A stretch of 64,000 nucleotides of DNA, from positions 1-64,000 of the forward strand of contig SAAH01000005.1 in assembly GCA_009929525.1 (NCBI GenBank), read 5' to 3'. Positions 36,142-46,574 of this stretch are shown in pieces. The first letter of the stretch is position 1; each line of letters starts with the position of its first letter. The notes under the pieces were generated by a model that worked only from the letters and a program-made list of their open reading frames with translations, was not told the origin of the DNA and ran no database searches. Made by a program: the position numbers and the translations under genes. The stretch is from Clostridia bacterium (GTDB taxonomy: Bacteria > Bacillota > Clostridia > Lachnospirales > Lachnospiraceae).

Positions 36142-37005
36142 CTAATTATTACTCATCTTATTACGAAGCGTTTCCAGAAAGCTTATATTATTGATCTTAA
36201 TGATCCCTGTATCTTTTTTTGATTTTGAAATAATGATGCGGTCTCCAGTGACCATCGGAACACGTGCTGCCCCGTCAAAGGATGCCATACCCTGCTCTAC
36301 ACCGCCGTCTCTTCCTTCTCCCAGTTCCACTGTGATCACATCTTCCGCTGGAAATACAATACTTCTCGTATTCAGTGTATGAGGAGCCAGCGGAGTCATC
36401 AATATCAGTGATGCATCCGGTGAAATGATCGGTCCGCCGGCTGACAGGCTATAGCCTGTAGATCCCGTTGGCGTGGCAACGATGATGCCGTCCGCCTTAT
36501 ATGTATTGAGAAATGTGTCATTTACATAGTTATCAAACCGAACTACACGAAGCGCACCCTCCCTGCTGATCACGATATCATTCAGTGCGATATCAGTTGC
36601 GATTTTCTTTCCATCCCTCATCACCGTTCCCGTAAGCATCATCCGGCGCTCGATGGTAAACCGGTCACTCATCAGCCGATCAAGAGCCGGATAGATGGAG
36701 TGCTGATCGATCTCAGCCAGATAACCCAGTGTCCCAAGGTTGATACCAAACAGAGGTACCTCCTTATCCACCACATCCCTTGCTGCCTGCAAAAGAGTTC
36801 CGTCACCACCAAGTACGATCACGCACTGCATATCGTCAGGCATCTTTGATACATCTGTATAATGATAAGACTGAGAGTCATTCTTCTCATCAGCCTCAAG
36901 TATCAGACATTCTTTTTTATGACTGCCAAGATAATCGGCAATCCGATTGGTTATCGCATGGTTTTTATCTTTCACGCTGTTCGTTATAATTGTAAATTTA
37001 TCCAT
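36142..37005 (-). CDS. nadK: NAD kinase
   Basis: NadK makes NADP from NAD. The 287-residue protein has VIVLGGDGTLLQAARDV with the GGDG phosphate-binding motif near residue 65, FGINLGTLGYLAEID near 90, and ATPTGSTGYSLSAGGPI near 165-182. ATG 37005 follows GGAGAATCGGAA; an in-frame ATG at 37029 is possible. It lies between tlyA and argR; in Bacillus this position has no nadK but several clostridia carry it here. Confidence 0.95.
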   Translation of the reverse strand: MDKFTIITNSVKDKNHAITNRIADYLGSHKKECLILEADEKNDSQSYHYTDVSKMPDDMQCVIVLGGDGTLLQAARDVVDKEVPLFGINLGTLGYLAEIDQHSIYPALDRLMSDRFTIERRMMLTGTVMRDGKKIATDIALNDIVISREGALRVVRFDNYVNDTFLNTYKADGIIVATPTGSTGYSLSAGGPIISPDASLILMTPLAPHTLNTRSIVFPAEDVITVELGEGRDGGVEQGMASFDGAARVPMVTGDRIIISKSKKDTGIIKINNISFLETLRNKMSNN

Positions 37006-37083
37006 TTCCGATTCTCCATTATTTTTCAAACGTATCGTTTTGCCTTGTATCCAAACATCCCGCTTCCAAATAGTTGCCGAAAG

Positions 37084-37896
37084 TTATCTGCTTGAAAGTT
37101 CTTTATGTGCCTCTGTTACTACCTGATCGATATCCACTCCCGCTTCAGGTGCGAATTCACCTTCCCCAAGCTTTCTGATATGAAGCAGATACTCTATATT
37201 TCCCTCCGGTCCTTTGATCGGAGAATACTCCAGATTCAGCACTTCAAAGGATATACTGAGTGCATATGCGATCACACTTTCGATCACTTCCTTATGCACT
37301 GCCGGGTCACGGACTACACCCTTTTTCCCGACTTTTTCCCTGCCTGCTTCAAACTGCGGTTTGATAAGACATACGATCTCACCGTCCGGTGTCATAAGAT
37401 TACGGACAGGCAGCAGTACTTTCGTAAGTGAAATAAAGGATACATCAATCGATGTAAATTCTGAAAGTTCGTTGATATCATCCGGTACAACATATCGGAT
37501 ATTGGTACGTTCCATACAGACTACCCGCTCATCATTTCGCAGCTTCCAATCAAGCTGTCCGTGGCCCACATCGATAGAATAAACCTTCACTGCACCATTT
37601 TGCAGCATACAGTCTGTAAATCCTCCGGTAGAAGCTCCCACGTCCATACACACCTTCCCGGAAAGGGTCACACCAAAATGTGTCATGGCTTTCTCAAGCT
37701 TTAACCCGCCCCTGCTCACATAAGGAAGGGTATGTCCTTTTACCGTTACTTCCACGGTATCCTGAAACATCGATCCCGCCTTATCTTCTCTTTGTCCATT
37801 CACCAGAACATTCCCTGCCATGATGATCGCTTTTGCTTTCTCTCTGGAAGGTGCCAGTCCACGGCTGACTACCAGTACATCTAATCTTTCCTTCAT
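37084..37896 (-). CDS. tlyA: TlyA-family rRNA methyltransferase
   Basis: TlyA-type proteins 2'-O-methylate ribosomal RNA. This 270-residue protein combines an N-terminal S4 RNA-binding domain (RLDVLVVSRGLAPSREKAKA) with an FtsJ-like methyltransferase. The methyltransferase shows VCMDVGASTGGFTDCMLQ, the SAM-binding GASTGG loop, near residues 80-97, and later IDVSFISLTKVLLPV. The start overlaps the dxs stop by four bases. The order dxs-tlyA is the usual one. Confidence 0.94.
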   Translation of the reverse strand: MKERLDVLVVSRGLAPSREKAKAIIMAGNVLVNGQREDKAGSMFQDTVEVTVKGHTLPYVSRGGLKLEKAMTHFGVTLSGKVCMDVGASTGGFTDCMLQNGAVKVYSIDVGHGQLDWKLRNDERVVCMERTNIRYVVPDDINELSEFTSIDVSFISLTKVLLPVRNLMTPDGEIVCLIKPQFEAGREKVGKKGVVRDPAVHKEVIESVIAYALSISFEVLNLEYSPIKGPEGNIEYLLHIRKLGEGEFAPEAGVDIDQVVTEAHKELSSR

Positions 37897-39758
37897 TCAA
37901 GTTCCTCTTTCCATCTGTCTATTCTCGAGACGATCGAATCCGCATCCATCTGCTGCTGCTTCATCAGATCTCCCACACTTCCATGAGACACAAAATGATC
38001 TTCGATCGCTACGATCCGAACCTTTGGTCCCTGTGTTTTCTCGCTGTAATATTCAAGGATTTTTTCACCAAATCCACCATTTTTCACATTTTCTTCCAGT
38101 GTGACCACCAGATCATGGTTTTCTGAAAGTTCATCCAGAAGTTTTGTATCCAGAGGCTTTACGAAACGCATGTTTACAAGTGTAACTTCACATCCCGATT
38201 CTTTCAGCTTCTCGCAGACCTCCTGTGCGGTTTTTACCATACTTCCAATTGCGGCTAAGGCAATCTTCTTACCCTGATGGATGATCTCACCTTTTCCCAT
38301 CTCGATCGGAGCTCTGTATTCTTCCAGTCCATCGTAAGCTTCTCCTCTTGGATATCGGATAGCTACAGGACCTTCCTGTTTGATCGCAAACTTCATCATA
38401 TCGGATAATTCCCATTTGTTTTTCGGTGCCATCAGTGTCATATTCGGCATCATGGAAAGATAAGTCAGATCAAAACATCCGTGATGGGTTTCTCCATCAC
38501 TTCCCACCAGACCTGCACGATCAACAGCAAATACTACCGGCAGATTCTGCATACATACATCATGAAGGATCTGATCCACCGCTCTTTGAAGAAAAGAGGA
38601 ATACACTGCGACTACAGGGCGCATCCCCCCAAGGGCAAGACCTGCTGCAAATGTAACTGCATGTTCTTCCGCTATCCCCACATCAAATAAACGCTCCGGA
38701 AACATATTTCCAAATCGTTTTAATCCTGTTCCCGGTACCATAGCTGCAGATACTGCCACCACATCTGGCTCTCTGTCGCCAAACTTTCTCATGACTGTCG
38801 AAAAGATATCGGTATATGTTGCCTTACCATTGGACTTTGGAAGTCCCGTATCGATTTCAAAAGGTCCTGCCCCGTGAAATCTTGCCGGATGGCGCATCGC
38901 AGGAACATATCCCCTGCCTTTTTCTGTCAGGACATGGATCAGTACCGGACCTGGTTTTCTCTTTGCTTCTTTCAGCACCTTTACCATCTGGTTGATATTA
39001 TGCCCGTCAACAGGTCCAAGATAAGTAAGACCCATATTTTCAAAAAGCATACCCGGGATCAAAAACTGTTTGATGCTGCTCTTCGTTTTATGGATCGCAT
39101 CCACCATGCTGTCTCCCACTTTAGGAATCTTCTTCAGTGCATTGGTCACACCGACCTTAAGATCTGTGTAAGAAGATGCTGTTCTGATATTTCCCAGATA
39201 CTCAGACATGCCGCCCACATTTTTCGTGATCGACATCTCGTTATCGTTTAGTATGATGATAAAGTTTTTCTTCAGTTCAGCAGCGTTGTTCAATGCCTCA
39301 TATGCCATCCCGCCGGTAAGTGCTCCATCTCCGATGACCGAAATCACCGAATAGTCCTCCCCTTTAAGATCACGGGCCTGGACCATGCCCAAGCCTGCGG
39401 AAATTGATGTGGAACTATGTCCCGTATCAAAAGCGTCACAGGGGCTTTCACTTCTTTTTGGAAAGCCACTGAGTCCTCCTGTCTTTCTGAGCGTCGCAAA
39501 CTGATCTTTTCTTCCAGTCAGTATCTTATGTGTGTAGGCCTGATGCCCTACATCCCAGATCAGCTTATCCTCAGGGAAATCCAGCACTCTGTGCAATGCT
39601 ATGGTAAGCTCTACAGCTCCCAGATTAGAAGCAAGATGTCCCCCGGTCTCGCTGAGCGATTCTATCAAAAATTGTCTGATATCCCCTGCCAGCTGCTCAC
39701 ATTCAGCCGACGTCAACATTTTTACATCATTTGGTTTTTTTATTTTATCTAACACCAT
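37893..39758 (-). CDS. dxs: 1-deoxy-D-xylulose-5-phosphate synthase
   Basis: DXS condenses pyruvate and glyceraldehyde 3-phosphate in the first step of the non-mevalonate isoprenoid pathway. Landmarks in the 621-residue protein are HLASNLGAVELTIALHRV, LIWDVGHQAYTHKILTGR, the thiamine-binding VIGDGALTGGMAYEALNNA near 142-160, and DRAGLVGSDGETHHGCFDL near 425. It sits between ispA and tlyA in the conserved operon, supplying precursors for ispA. Confidence 0.97.
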   Translation of the reverse strand: MVLDKIKKPNDVKMLTSAECEQLAGDIRQFLIESLSETGGHLASNLGAVELTIALHRVLDFPEDKLIWDVGHQAYTHKILTGRKDQFATLRKTGGLSGFPKRSESPCDAFDTGHSSTSISAGLGMVQARDLKGEDYSVISVIGDGALTGGMAYEALNNAAELKKNFIIILNDNEMSITKNVGGMSEYLGNIRTASSYTDLKVGVTNALKKIPKVGDSMVDAIHKTKSSIKQFLIPGMLFENMGLTYLGPVDGHNINQMVKVLKEAKRKPGPVLIHVLTEKGRGYVPAMRHPARFHGAGPFEIDTGLPKSNGKATYTDIFSTVMRKFGDREPDVVAVSAAMVPGTGLKRFGNMFPERLFDVGIAEEHAVTFAAGLALGGMRPVVAVYSSFLQRAVDQILHDVCMQNLPVVFAVDRAGLVGSDGETHHGCFDLTYLSMMPNMTLMAPKNKWELSDMMKFAIKQEGPVAIRYPRGEAYDGLEEYRAPIEMGKGEIIHQGKKIALAAIGSMVKTAQEVCEKLKESGCEVTLVNMRFVKPLDTKLLDELSENHDLVVTLEENVKNGGFGEKILEYYSEKTQGPKVRIVAIEDHFVSHGSVGDLMKQQQMDADSIVSRIDRWKEELE

Positions 39759-39782
39759 AATCAGTTACCCGTCCTTTGGTGA

Positions 39783-40670
39783 TCATTTCTTACGATTCAC
39801 CAGATACAACACCAGTTCTCGTAAGAAAATATTCTTTTGTGAAAATTCATCCAGCAGCTCTACTGCTTCTTTGGAGATGATTTCCACGTCTTTCGAAGCC
39901 TGCGGCAGTCCCCGAAGAGTCACATATGTCACTTTATGATTTTTTTCATCACTGAATACCGGTTTCCCAAGTTCTTGTGTTGTACTTGTCACATCGAGAA
40001 TATCATCTCTTATCTGGAAAGCCAGTCCTATTTTATTTCCTATCACTTCTATCTGGTCAACCTCTTCCTTTGATGCTCCCGCCAAAATCGCACCTATCAT
40101 CATAGGTGCTTCGATAAGAGCCGAGGTTTTATTCTTGTATATATAATCCAGCATATCCCTGCCAAATGGTTTGCCTTCGTTGGTCACATCCACACTCTGG
40201 CCGCCAAGCATACCGAAAATGCCGGTTTTATCCGTTAGTACTAAAAGCGCCCTGCCAATCTGACAATTCTCTGGTTCCATAAGAAATGCCTTACAAGCCG
40301 TCTCATATGCATAATTCAAAAGAGCATCACCACTAAGGATGCCCAGTGCTTCCCCATATACAAAGTGGGTAGTTTTCTTTCCCCGCCTATATTCGTCATT
40401 ATCTATCGCCGGAAGATCATCATGGATGAGCGATGAGGTATGGATCATCTCTATCGCTGCCATAAAAGGTTCTATCACCTTTGATGTGCCGCCAAACATC
40501 CGGTAAGTCTCCATCATGAGCATGGGACGAAGTCTCTTTCCGCCTGCCTGCATACTGTAATTGATCGCAGAAGCAAGTTCTTTGGCAAATCCTTCCTCTC
40601 TTGGAAGAAAAGAAGCGATTCTCTCTTCTATACTGTTTTTCTTTTGTTCCAGTTCGTCTTTAAAATTCAC
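39783..40670 (-). CDS. ispA: Farnesyl / geranyl diphosphate synthase
   Basis: This prenyl transferase builds C15 (or C10-C20) prenyl diphosphates. Both aspartate-rich motifs are present: LIHDDLPAIDND near residues 82-93 and FQIRDDILD near 220. GGKRLRPMLMMETY near 43 binds diphosphate. The 295-residue length is normal. It overlaps xseB by about 11 bp and precedes dxs in the operon. Confidence 0.96.
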   Translation of the reverse strand: MNFKDELEQKKNSIEERIASFLPREEGFAKELASAINYSMQAGGKRLRPMLMMETYRMFGGTSKVIEPFMAAIEMIHTSSLIHDDLPAIDNDEYRRGKKTTHFVYGEALGILSGDALLNYAYETACKAFLMEPENCQIGRALLVLTDKTGIFGMLGGQSVDVTNEGKPFGRDMLDYIYKNKTSALIEAPMMIGAILAGASKEEVDQIEVIGNKIGLAFQIRDDILDVTSTTQELGKPVFSDEKNHKVTYVTLRGLPQASKDVEIISKEAVELLDEFSQKNIFLRELVLYLVNRKK

Positions 40671-40869
40671 TCAATTCACCATTTTCATTCAGTTTCATCA
40701 TCTTTTTTTCAACAGTGTCGATCTTTTTACTGCATTCTTTCAGGAGTTCCATCCCTTTTTGGTACATGACAAAAGCTTCCTCCAAGGATGCCTCGCCGCC
40801 TTCAAGCTGCTCAACAATCGTATCAAGTGCCAAAAAAGACTCCTCTATACTCATCACTTTCTTTGCCAT
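40660..40869 (-). CDS. xseB: Exonuclease VII small subunit
   Basis: XseB wraps around the XseA tail to form the processive single-strand exonuclease VII. The 69-residue, all-helical protein has the hallmark SLDEAFxxYxxGMxL in the form ASLEEAFVMYQKGMELLKEC. It overlaps xseA upstream and ispA downstream. Confidence 0.95.
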   Translation of the reverse strand: MAKKVMSIEESFLALDTIVEQLEGGEASLEEAFVMYQKGMELLKECSKKIDTVEKKMMKLNENGELSEF

Positions 40870-42074
40870 TCCTTAACTCCCTCTTCTTTTTTCTCTGTGC
40901 GTGACCAGATCCTGCCATCACTGACATGGATACACAAAAGCTCGCCCTCTTCTACCTGGTCTACCTTTGTCACGGCCTTATGGTCTTCTCTTTCCACATA
41001 GGAAAATCCCTGATTCAGTTTATTAAGAGGGGATAAACCCTTCATCCGTTCTATATACAGTCCCAGACTGTGTCTCTTTTTCATGATAGTCTGTTCCATC
41101 AAAAGCTGCAGGCGTTCCTCCTGCTTGATCAGATACATTCTCTTATCATTGATCAGATTCTCCGGGCTCAGGTAACCAAGTTTGGTCCGATAATGTTCCA
41201 GTCTTTGCTTTTGTATCATCAGACGGTTATTCATCACATAATCAAGCCTTTTTCCATATCCCTGGATCTGTTCTTCCAACACTTTAAAATCAAAGACAGC
41301 AAGTTCTGCTGCTGCCGACGGAGTCGGAGCCCGAAGATCCGCCACGTAATCCGCTATCGTAACATCTGTCTCGTGACCCACCGCCGAAATGACCGGCGTC
41401 TTACAGTTAAAGATAGCCCGTGCAACATCCTCTTCATTAAATGCCCACAGATCCTCTATAGAACCGCCGCCGCGCCCTACGATCATCACATCAACGCCCA
41501 GATCATCAAGAGCCTCTATCCCCCGTACGATACTTGCCTTCGCAGCGTCTCCCTGTACAAGGGCCGGATAAAGAATGATCTCAATATAGGGATTCCTTCG
41601 GTAAGTAATATTTCGTATGTCCTGTATCGCTGCTCCTGTCGGTGCTGTTACTACCCCAAGTCTTTTGATATACTTCGGTATGGGCTGCTTATATTCTGCG
41701 GAAAACATCCCCATCTCTTCAAGTTCCTGCTTCAAAGCAAGAAATCGTTCATAAAGGATACCCTCACCCTCCAGGGTGATTTCTCTTACGTAAAGCTGAT
41801 ATCTTCCATCTCTCTCATAGACACTGACACTTCCGCTGGTGATAACTTTATCCCCGTCTTTCATGCGAAAAGCCAGTCCCTTTCTCTGTCCCGCGAACAT
41901 GACACAGGAAATGGCACCGGAGGCGTCTTTCAGGGAAAAATACAGATGTCCCGAAGTATGATATTTGCAGTTACTGACTTCACCGCGGATCTGGATACGG
42001 CTCAGCATAAAGTCCTGACTGAACATATTCTTAATGTAATTATTGACCTGTCCTACTGAATATACGCTACTCAT
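40854..42074 (-). CDS. xseA: Exonuclease VII large subunit
   Basis: XseA is the catalytic subunit. The 406-residue protein begins with an OB-fold ([19 protein letters not shown], then [20 protein letters not shown]). The catalytic region follows, with [31 protein letters not shown] near 200-217 and [27 protein letters not shown] (partly quoted). The C-terminal helical tail carries [14 protein letters not shown]. It overlaps nusB upstream by 8 bp. Confidence 0.97.
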   Translation of the reverse strand: MSSVYSVGQVNNYIKNMFSQDFMLSRIQIRGEVSNCKYHTSGHLYFSLKDASGAISCVMFAGQRKGLAFRMKDGDKVITSGSVSVYERDGRYQLYVREITLEGEGILYERFLALKQELEEMGMFSAEYKQPIPKYIKRLGVVTAPTGAAIQDIRNITYRRNPYIEIILYPALVQGDAAKASIVRGIEALDDLGVDVMIVGRGGGSIEDLWAFNEEDVARAIFNCKTPVISAVGHETDVTIADYVADLRAPTPSAAAELAVFDFKVLEEQIQGYGKRLDYVMNNRLMIQKQRLEHYRTKLGYLSPENLINDKRMYLIKQEERLQLLMEQTIMKKRHSLGLYIERMKGLSPLNKLNQGFSYVEREDHKAVTKVDQVEEGELLCIHVSDGRIWSRTEKKEEGVKEWQRK

Positions 42075-42474
42075 TCACCTTTACCAGTTTACCTAATACA
42101 CCATTTATAAATGATGGTGAGTCATCTCCGCCAAATTTTTTAGCAAGTTCTACAGCCTCATTGATCGCCACCCCTGTAGGGATATCCTCGTCAAATAAAA
42201 TCTCATAGGCTGCCAGACGAAGTACGGTCAGATCTACTTTTCCCATACGTGCGATCTTCCATCCCTTACTGATCTGATTGAGCATCTCATCAATCTGTGG
42301 AAGTTTGTCCTGGATCTTTTTAAGCTTCTCCTGGATGTACTTCTCATCTTTATCTTTCAGATCCTCAATCCCCTCAAGATACAATGTGCTCTGCTCCGGC
42401 ATCTCTTCTGTCTCGTTGAATTCTGTAATAAACAATAATTGAAATATACTTTCTCTAAGTTCTCTTCTTCCCAT
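42067..42474 (-). CDS. nusB: Transcription antitermination factor NusB
   Basis: NusB joins the antitermination complex on rRNA operons. ATG 42474 with GGAGG five bases upstream gives 135 residues starting [16 protein letters not shown], the family N-terminus; the longer in-frame start upstream is not supported. [31 protein letters not shown] (partly quoted) and the C-terminal FINGVLGKL are diagnostic. Confidence 0.96.
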   Translation of the reverse strand: MGRRELRESIFQLLFITEFNETEEMPEQSTLYLEGIEDLKDKDEKYIQEKLKKIQDKLPQIDEMLNQISKGWKIARMGKVDLTVLRLAAYEILFDEDIPTGVAINEAVELAKKFGGDDSPSFINGVLGKLVKVNE

Positions 42475-42606
42475 GGTATCCTCCGGATTATCTTCTATGT
42501 TTGACAGCATATGATCTGCTGCCAGGGCTTTTGTGCCCACTATGTCGAAAAAAGGGCGTCTTTTAACCAGACCCCCTATCTTTCGCTCAAACCACTCATA
42601 AATCTT

Positions 42607-42999
42607 TTATTTTGTCTGTTCAAATTCTACACTGGCGATACTGATATTTACATCAGAAACCTGCAGACCAGTCATATTCTCTATAGCCGTCTTTACTCTT
42701 TCCTGCACTTTTCTGCTTGTCTCCGGAATACTATATCCATAATCCAGATTCAGGTTCAGATCGACCGATACGGACTCTTCCAGAACGTCAATCTTAACTC
42801 CCTTAGACAGATTCTTCATGCCAAGTTTACCTACCAGCTCATTGGTGATATTCCCTGCCATAGAGGCAACACCTTCAACTTCTGTCGCTGCAAGTCCTGC
42901 AATGATCGCAACTACTTCATCTGCGATCTGGACTTTTCCGATCGTCTGATCATCATATATCGTATAAGTATCTCTTACATCTTTTTTATTCTCAGCCAT
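42607..42999 (-). CDS. Asp23/Gls24-family envelope stress protein
   Basis: This 130-residue protein of the Asp23 (DUF322) family carries GKVQIADEVVAIIAGLAATEVEGV near 20-43, then VDLNLNLDYGYSIPETSRKVQ and a C-terminal VNISIASVEF. Family members form filaments near the membrane or regulate cell-envelope homeostasis. It precedes nusB, exactly as YqhY does in Bacillus; there the gene is next to accB/accC, which are absent here. Confidence 0.92.
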   Translation of the reverse strand: MAENKKDVRDTYTIYDDQTIGKVQIADEVVAIIAGLAATEVEGVASMAGNITNELVGKLGMKNLSKGVKIDVLEESVSVDLNLNLDYGYSIPETSRKVQERVKTAIENMTGLQVSDVNISIASVEFEQTK

Positions 43000-43088
43000 A
43001 TCAACCCTCCTAGATTAAATACATCTCGCAAAAACACCTAATTTCTATTCATTATACCAAAAACCATTTGAAATTAAAAGGGGTTTCC

Positions 43089-44681
43089 CTAGTTTTTGCT
43101 AAACTCCTCCAACTTAAGGCCTTCATTTCTATTGAGGGTCATGCCCACACTCCATGGATTGATAAACAGGAGCAGCGGATTTCCACGCATATCTTTTACC
43201 TTCTTCATATCGGATGTTCCTGTCAATTTTTCAAGATCCACTTCATCCTTGTTGATGATCCAACGAATATGCTCATATGGCAGACTTTCCAGACGTATCT
43301 CCACATTATATTCATTTTCCAGACGATACTTGAGCACCTCAAACTGCAGCACACCTACTACACCAACGATAATTTCTTCCATACCACCCATTGCTTCCTG
43401 GAAAATCTGGATAGCTCCTTCCTGAGCGATCTGGTTTATCCCCTTTACAAACTGTTTCCTCTTCATACTGTCAAGCAGGCTGACACGGGCAAAATGCTCC
43501 GGTGCAAAGGTCGGGATACCTTCATATTCAAACTTCTTACCAAAAGTACACACTGTATCTCCAATAGAAAAGATACCCGGATCAAATACACCGATGATAT
43601 CTCCTGCATAGGCTTCCTCCACGATATGACGATCCTGTGCCATCATCTGCTGAGGCTGGGAAAGACGCATCTTTTTATTCCCCTGTACATGATAGACTTC
43701 CATGCCTGCGTCAAACTTACCGGAACAGATACGCATAAATGCGATCCTGTCACGGTGAGCCTTATTCATATTTGCCTGGATCTTGAATACGAACGCAGAA
43801 AATTCTTCTGTCATCGGATCGATCACGCCACAGTCTGCTTCTCTTGGCAGCGGTGAAGTCGTCATCTTAAGGAAATGCATCAAAAATGTCTCCACACCAA
43901 AGTTCGTCAATGCAGAGCCGAAAAATACAGGAGATAATTTTCCCTGACTCACTTCTTCCATATCAAACTCTGCACTTGCCCCGTCAAGAAGTTCCGTCTC
44001 ATCCAAAAGCTGCTCTTTTTGATCCGCATCCATGATCTCATCGATCCTTGGATCATCCAGTGCGATCTCCTCGATCAGGCCTTCCTTCGTTCCCTTCATT
44101 GTATCAGAGAAAGTAAGTACTTTTTGGCTTTCTCGATCAAAAACGCCACGGAACTTCTTACCGGAACCTATTGGCCAGTTGATCGGACAGGTTGGGATAC
44201 CCAGTTCTTTTTCAATGTCATCTAATAATTCGAAGGTATCATTGGCATCACGGTCCATCTTATTGATAAATGTAAAGATGGGGATATGACGCATAGCACA
44301 TACCTTAAAAAGTTTTCTTGTCTGAGCCTCCACACCTTTTGATGCATCGATAACCATCACTGCAGAATCTGCCGCCATCAGTGTACGGTAAGTATCCTCC
44401 GAAAAGTCCTGATGTCCAGGTGTATCCAGAATATTGATGCAATATCCATCATAATTAAACTGCAAAACAGAAGAGGTAACTGAGATACCTCTCTCTTTTT
44501 CTATCTCCATCCAGTCTGAAACTGCATGGCGGGCAGTCGCTTTTCCTTTTACACTGCCTGCCAGATTGATCGCACCTCCGTACAAAAGAAACTTTTCCGT
44601 AAGAGTAGTTTTTCCTGCATCCGGATGTGAGATAATTGCAAATGTTCTTCTTTTCTTTATTTCATTGGTAAAATCAGTCAC
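43089..44681 (-). CDS. prfC: Peptide chain release factor 3
   Basis: RF3 is a translational GTPase that recycles RF1/RF2. The 530-residue protein has G1 ISHPDAGKTTLTEKFL near residue 20, switch I ERGISVTSSV, G3 DTPGHQDFSEDTYRTL near 89 and G4 FINKMDRD near 142. A GTG start follows GGAGG by eight bases. An upstream gap of 183 bp separates it from the permease gene. It is transcribed toward asp23, where an 89-bp gap follows. Confidence 0.96.
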   Translation of the reverse strand: MTDFTNEIKKRRTFAIISHPDAGKTTLTEKFLLYGGAINLAGSVKGKATARHAVSDWMEIEKERGISVTSSVLQFNYDGYCINILDTPGHQDFSEDTYRTLMAADSAVMVIDASKGVEAQTRKLFKVCAMRHIPIFTFINKMDRDANDTFELLDDIEKELGIPTCPINWPIGSGKKFRGVFDRESQKVLTFSDTMKGTKEGLIEEIALDDPRIDEIMDADQKEQLLDETELLDGASAEFDMEEVSQGKLSPVFFGSALTNFGVETFLMHFLKMTTSPLPREADCGVIDPMTEEFSAFVFKIQANMNKAHRDRIAFMRICSGKFDAGMEVYHVQGNKKMRLSQPQQMMAQDRHIVEEAYAGDIIGVFDPGIFSIGDTVCTFGKKFEYEGIPTFAPEHFARVSLLDSMKRKQFVKGINQIAQEGAIQIFQEAMGGMEEIIVGVVGVLQFEVLKYRLENEYNVEIRLESLPYEHIRWIINKDEVDLEKLTGTSDMKKVKDMRGNPLLLFINPWSVGMTLNRNEGLKLEEFSKN

Positions 44682-44864
44682 TTAAGAGACCTCCATCTAT
44701 TGATATCATGCAGCTGACTTACACTCCCGATATTTTAACTCCAAACGGTATAGAGCAAAATACCGCAGACCGTACTGCTGCAATATGATTAATAGTTATA
44801 AAATCAGTGCTATCTATTTCGCAATGCACACTTTAGCTATTTTAGTATATGTTCTTTCCAACTG

Positions 44865-46007
44865 TCAAGGTATAATTGTGGCGGCGGCCATTAATAATGC
44901 CAACAGCAAAATATTTCCCACAGTAAAACAGATCAGATATTTTCCCTGAATCCCCGGATACACACTTACGATCTGTTTATAAGAGATCAGACTTGCCATG
45001 GAAGCGATCAAAGTTCCCAGACCTCCCAGATTTGTTCCGACGATCAGGCACTCCCATTTTTGTGTAAAACCTGAAAGGAGCAGGGCTGCCGGAACATTGC
45101 TTATCACCTGACTGGAAAGTATGCCCGCAAGTTCTTCATGCCCAACGATCATTTTTTCCAGAAACATCCTAAAAAACTCTATGCGTGCCATATTTCCAAC
45201 AAAAACAAAGAATCCCACGAAGGTACCGAGGAGTGCATAATCTATACGGCACAAGATTTCTCTGTCTCTTATCAGCAGACTGCCCGCCACTAACAATACG
45301 ATGATCGGTGTTGGCAATATTTTTGCCACCCCCATAAGGCAGATTCCAAATAATACTGCATAAAGCAGCAGATCCTTTTTGGAAATGATTTCTTCTGATT
45401 TTTTTCTCCCATTGGCATGATCTGAAGTTTCACAAAAACCATATATTTTTTCTCTCTTAAAGAAAAACACTGCAGCAAAAAGGACTGCTCCGGTCAATAC
45501 TGTATAGGGAAGCATAAGCACTAAAAAACTGCCAACTCCAATCTTTGACTGTGAATACAGGTAAAGGTTTTGGGGATTGCCAACCGGTGTCAGACTGCTT
45601 CCCATGTTCGCAGCCAACGTCTGCATCACCACTACCGGAATCACCAGCTTTTCCTTTTGGCATATCTTAAGTACCACGATTCCAAAAGGAACAAAGGTGA
45701 TCAGTGCCACATCATTTGTTATGACCATGGAGAAAAAGAATGGCAAAAACACAAGGATCCATACCAGTTGCCAACTGTCATGGACTTTTCCAAGCATCCA
45801 GTCTCCCACCATCCGAAATGCACCCATTTTCTGCAGCCCTGCCATAACTGCCATCAGGCAGAACAACAAACCCAACGTATGCCAGTCAATATATCCCGCA
45901 TATGCCTTGTCCGGCACTACAAATATCATCGATCCCAAAGCCAATATCATCGATACGACTAACACAACTTCTCTTTTAAAAAACAAAACCACACGACTCA
46001 TCATCAC
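44865..46007 (-). CDS. ArsB/NhaD/SLC13-like anion or sodium permease
   Basis: This 380-residue membrane protein has ten to eleven predicted helices. Segments such as DWHTLGLLFCLMAVMAGLQ near 40, FFFSMVITNDVALITFVPFG near 90-110 and NMGSSLTPVGNPQNLYLYS near 135-152 belong to the ion-transporter superfamily that includes arsenite, sodium/proton and dicarboxylate carriers. NPQN near 146 is the typical discontinuous-helix motif. The substrate cannot be told from sequence. It lies between prfC and the metalloprotease gene. Confidence 0.8.
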   Translation of the reverse strand: MMMSRVVLFFKREVVLVVSMILALGSMIFVVPDKAYAGYIDWHTLGLLFCLMAVMAGLQKMGAFRMVGDWMLGKVHDSWQLVWILVFLPFFFSMVITNDVALITFVPFGIVVLKICQKEKLVIPVVVMQTLAANMGSSLTPVGNPQNLYLYSQSKIGVGSFLVLMLPYTVLTGAVLFAAVFFFKREKIYGFCETSDHANGRKKSEEIISKKDLLLYAVLFGICLMGVAKILPTPIIVLLVAGSLLIRDREILCRIDYALLGTFVGFFVFVGNMARIEFFRMFLEKMIVGHEELAGILSSQVISNVPAALLLSGFTQKWECLIVGTNLGGLGTLIASMASLISYKQIVSVYPGIQGKYLICFTVGNILLLALLMAAATIIP

Positions 46008-46017
46008 CCTGTTCTCA

Positions 46018-46554
46018 TCAGATCCTATATGATTTTAGGATCTTTCTTCTTTCTTTGTAATCAGGCATAACAGATTCCACCACTTTCCAGAATCTTTCCG
46101 AATGGTTCATCTCCACCCTGTGGGCCAGTTCATGCACCACCACATAATCAAGAATCTCTATCGGCATCAAAATCAACTTCCAGTTAAAGTTCAGATTACC
46201 CTTGCTGCTGCAGCTTCCCCATCTGGTTTTTTGTTCTCTCAAAGTCACCAGCCCATAGGTAACCCCCATGATCCCCGCATAATACCGGATTCTCTCCGGA
46301 AATACATGCTTCGCTTTTTCAATCCCCTGTTTTCTCACTTCATCAGTGATCAATTCATTATTTTTCACCGCTGCACGCGCTTCCTCCTGATGCTTTTCAA
46401 TCCAGTTTTTCTTTTCCATCAGGAACTTTTCTATCATTCTTTGCGAGGTGCGATAAGGGGAACGTACCACCAGAGTTCCATCTGTTTTTATCTGGATCGC
46501 TATCGTCTTTCTGCCGGATTTTATCCACTGGTATTCCATATTACTATCTTTCAT
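46018..46554 (-). CDS. YgjP/DUF45-type zinc metalloprotease
   Basis: The 178-residue protein has the zinc site VVHELAHRVEMNHSERFW near residues 133-150, an HExxH variant with a downstream histidine, and the family's LREQKTRWGSCSSKGNLNFNW before it. These M48-like proteins are cytoplasmic and of unclear role. The second ATG at 46539 is an alternative start. Confidence 0.87.
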   Translation of the reverse strand: MKDSNMEYQWIKSGRKTIAIQIKTDGTLVVRSPYRTSQRMIEKFLMEKKNWIEKHQEEARAAVKNNELITDEVRKQGIEKAKHVFPERIRYYAGIMGVTYGLVTLREQKTRWGSCSSKGNLNFNWKLILMPIEILDYVVVHELAHRVEMNHSERFWKVVESVMPDYKERRKILKSYRI

Positions 46555-46574
46555 TCCTTTCTAAACTGCTTCTA

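Noticed and set aside
41070..42059. 329-codon plus-strand frame antisense to xseA
   Set aside because: It is a shadow of xseA, whose motifs are complete; the antisense translation is histidine/serine/isoleucine-rich and has no ribosome site.
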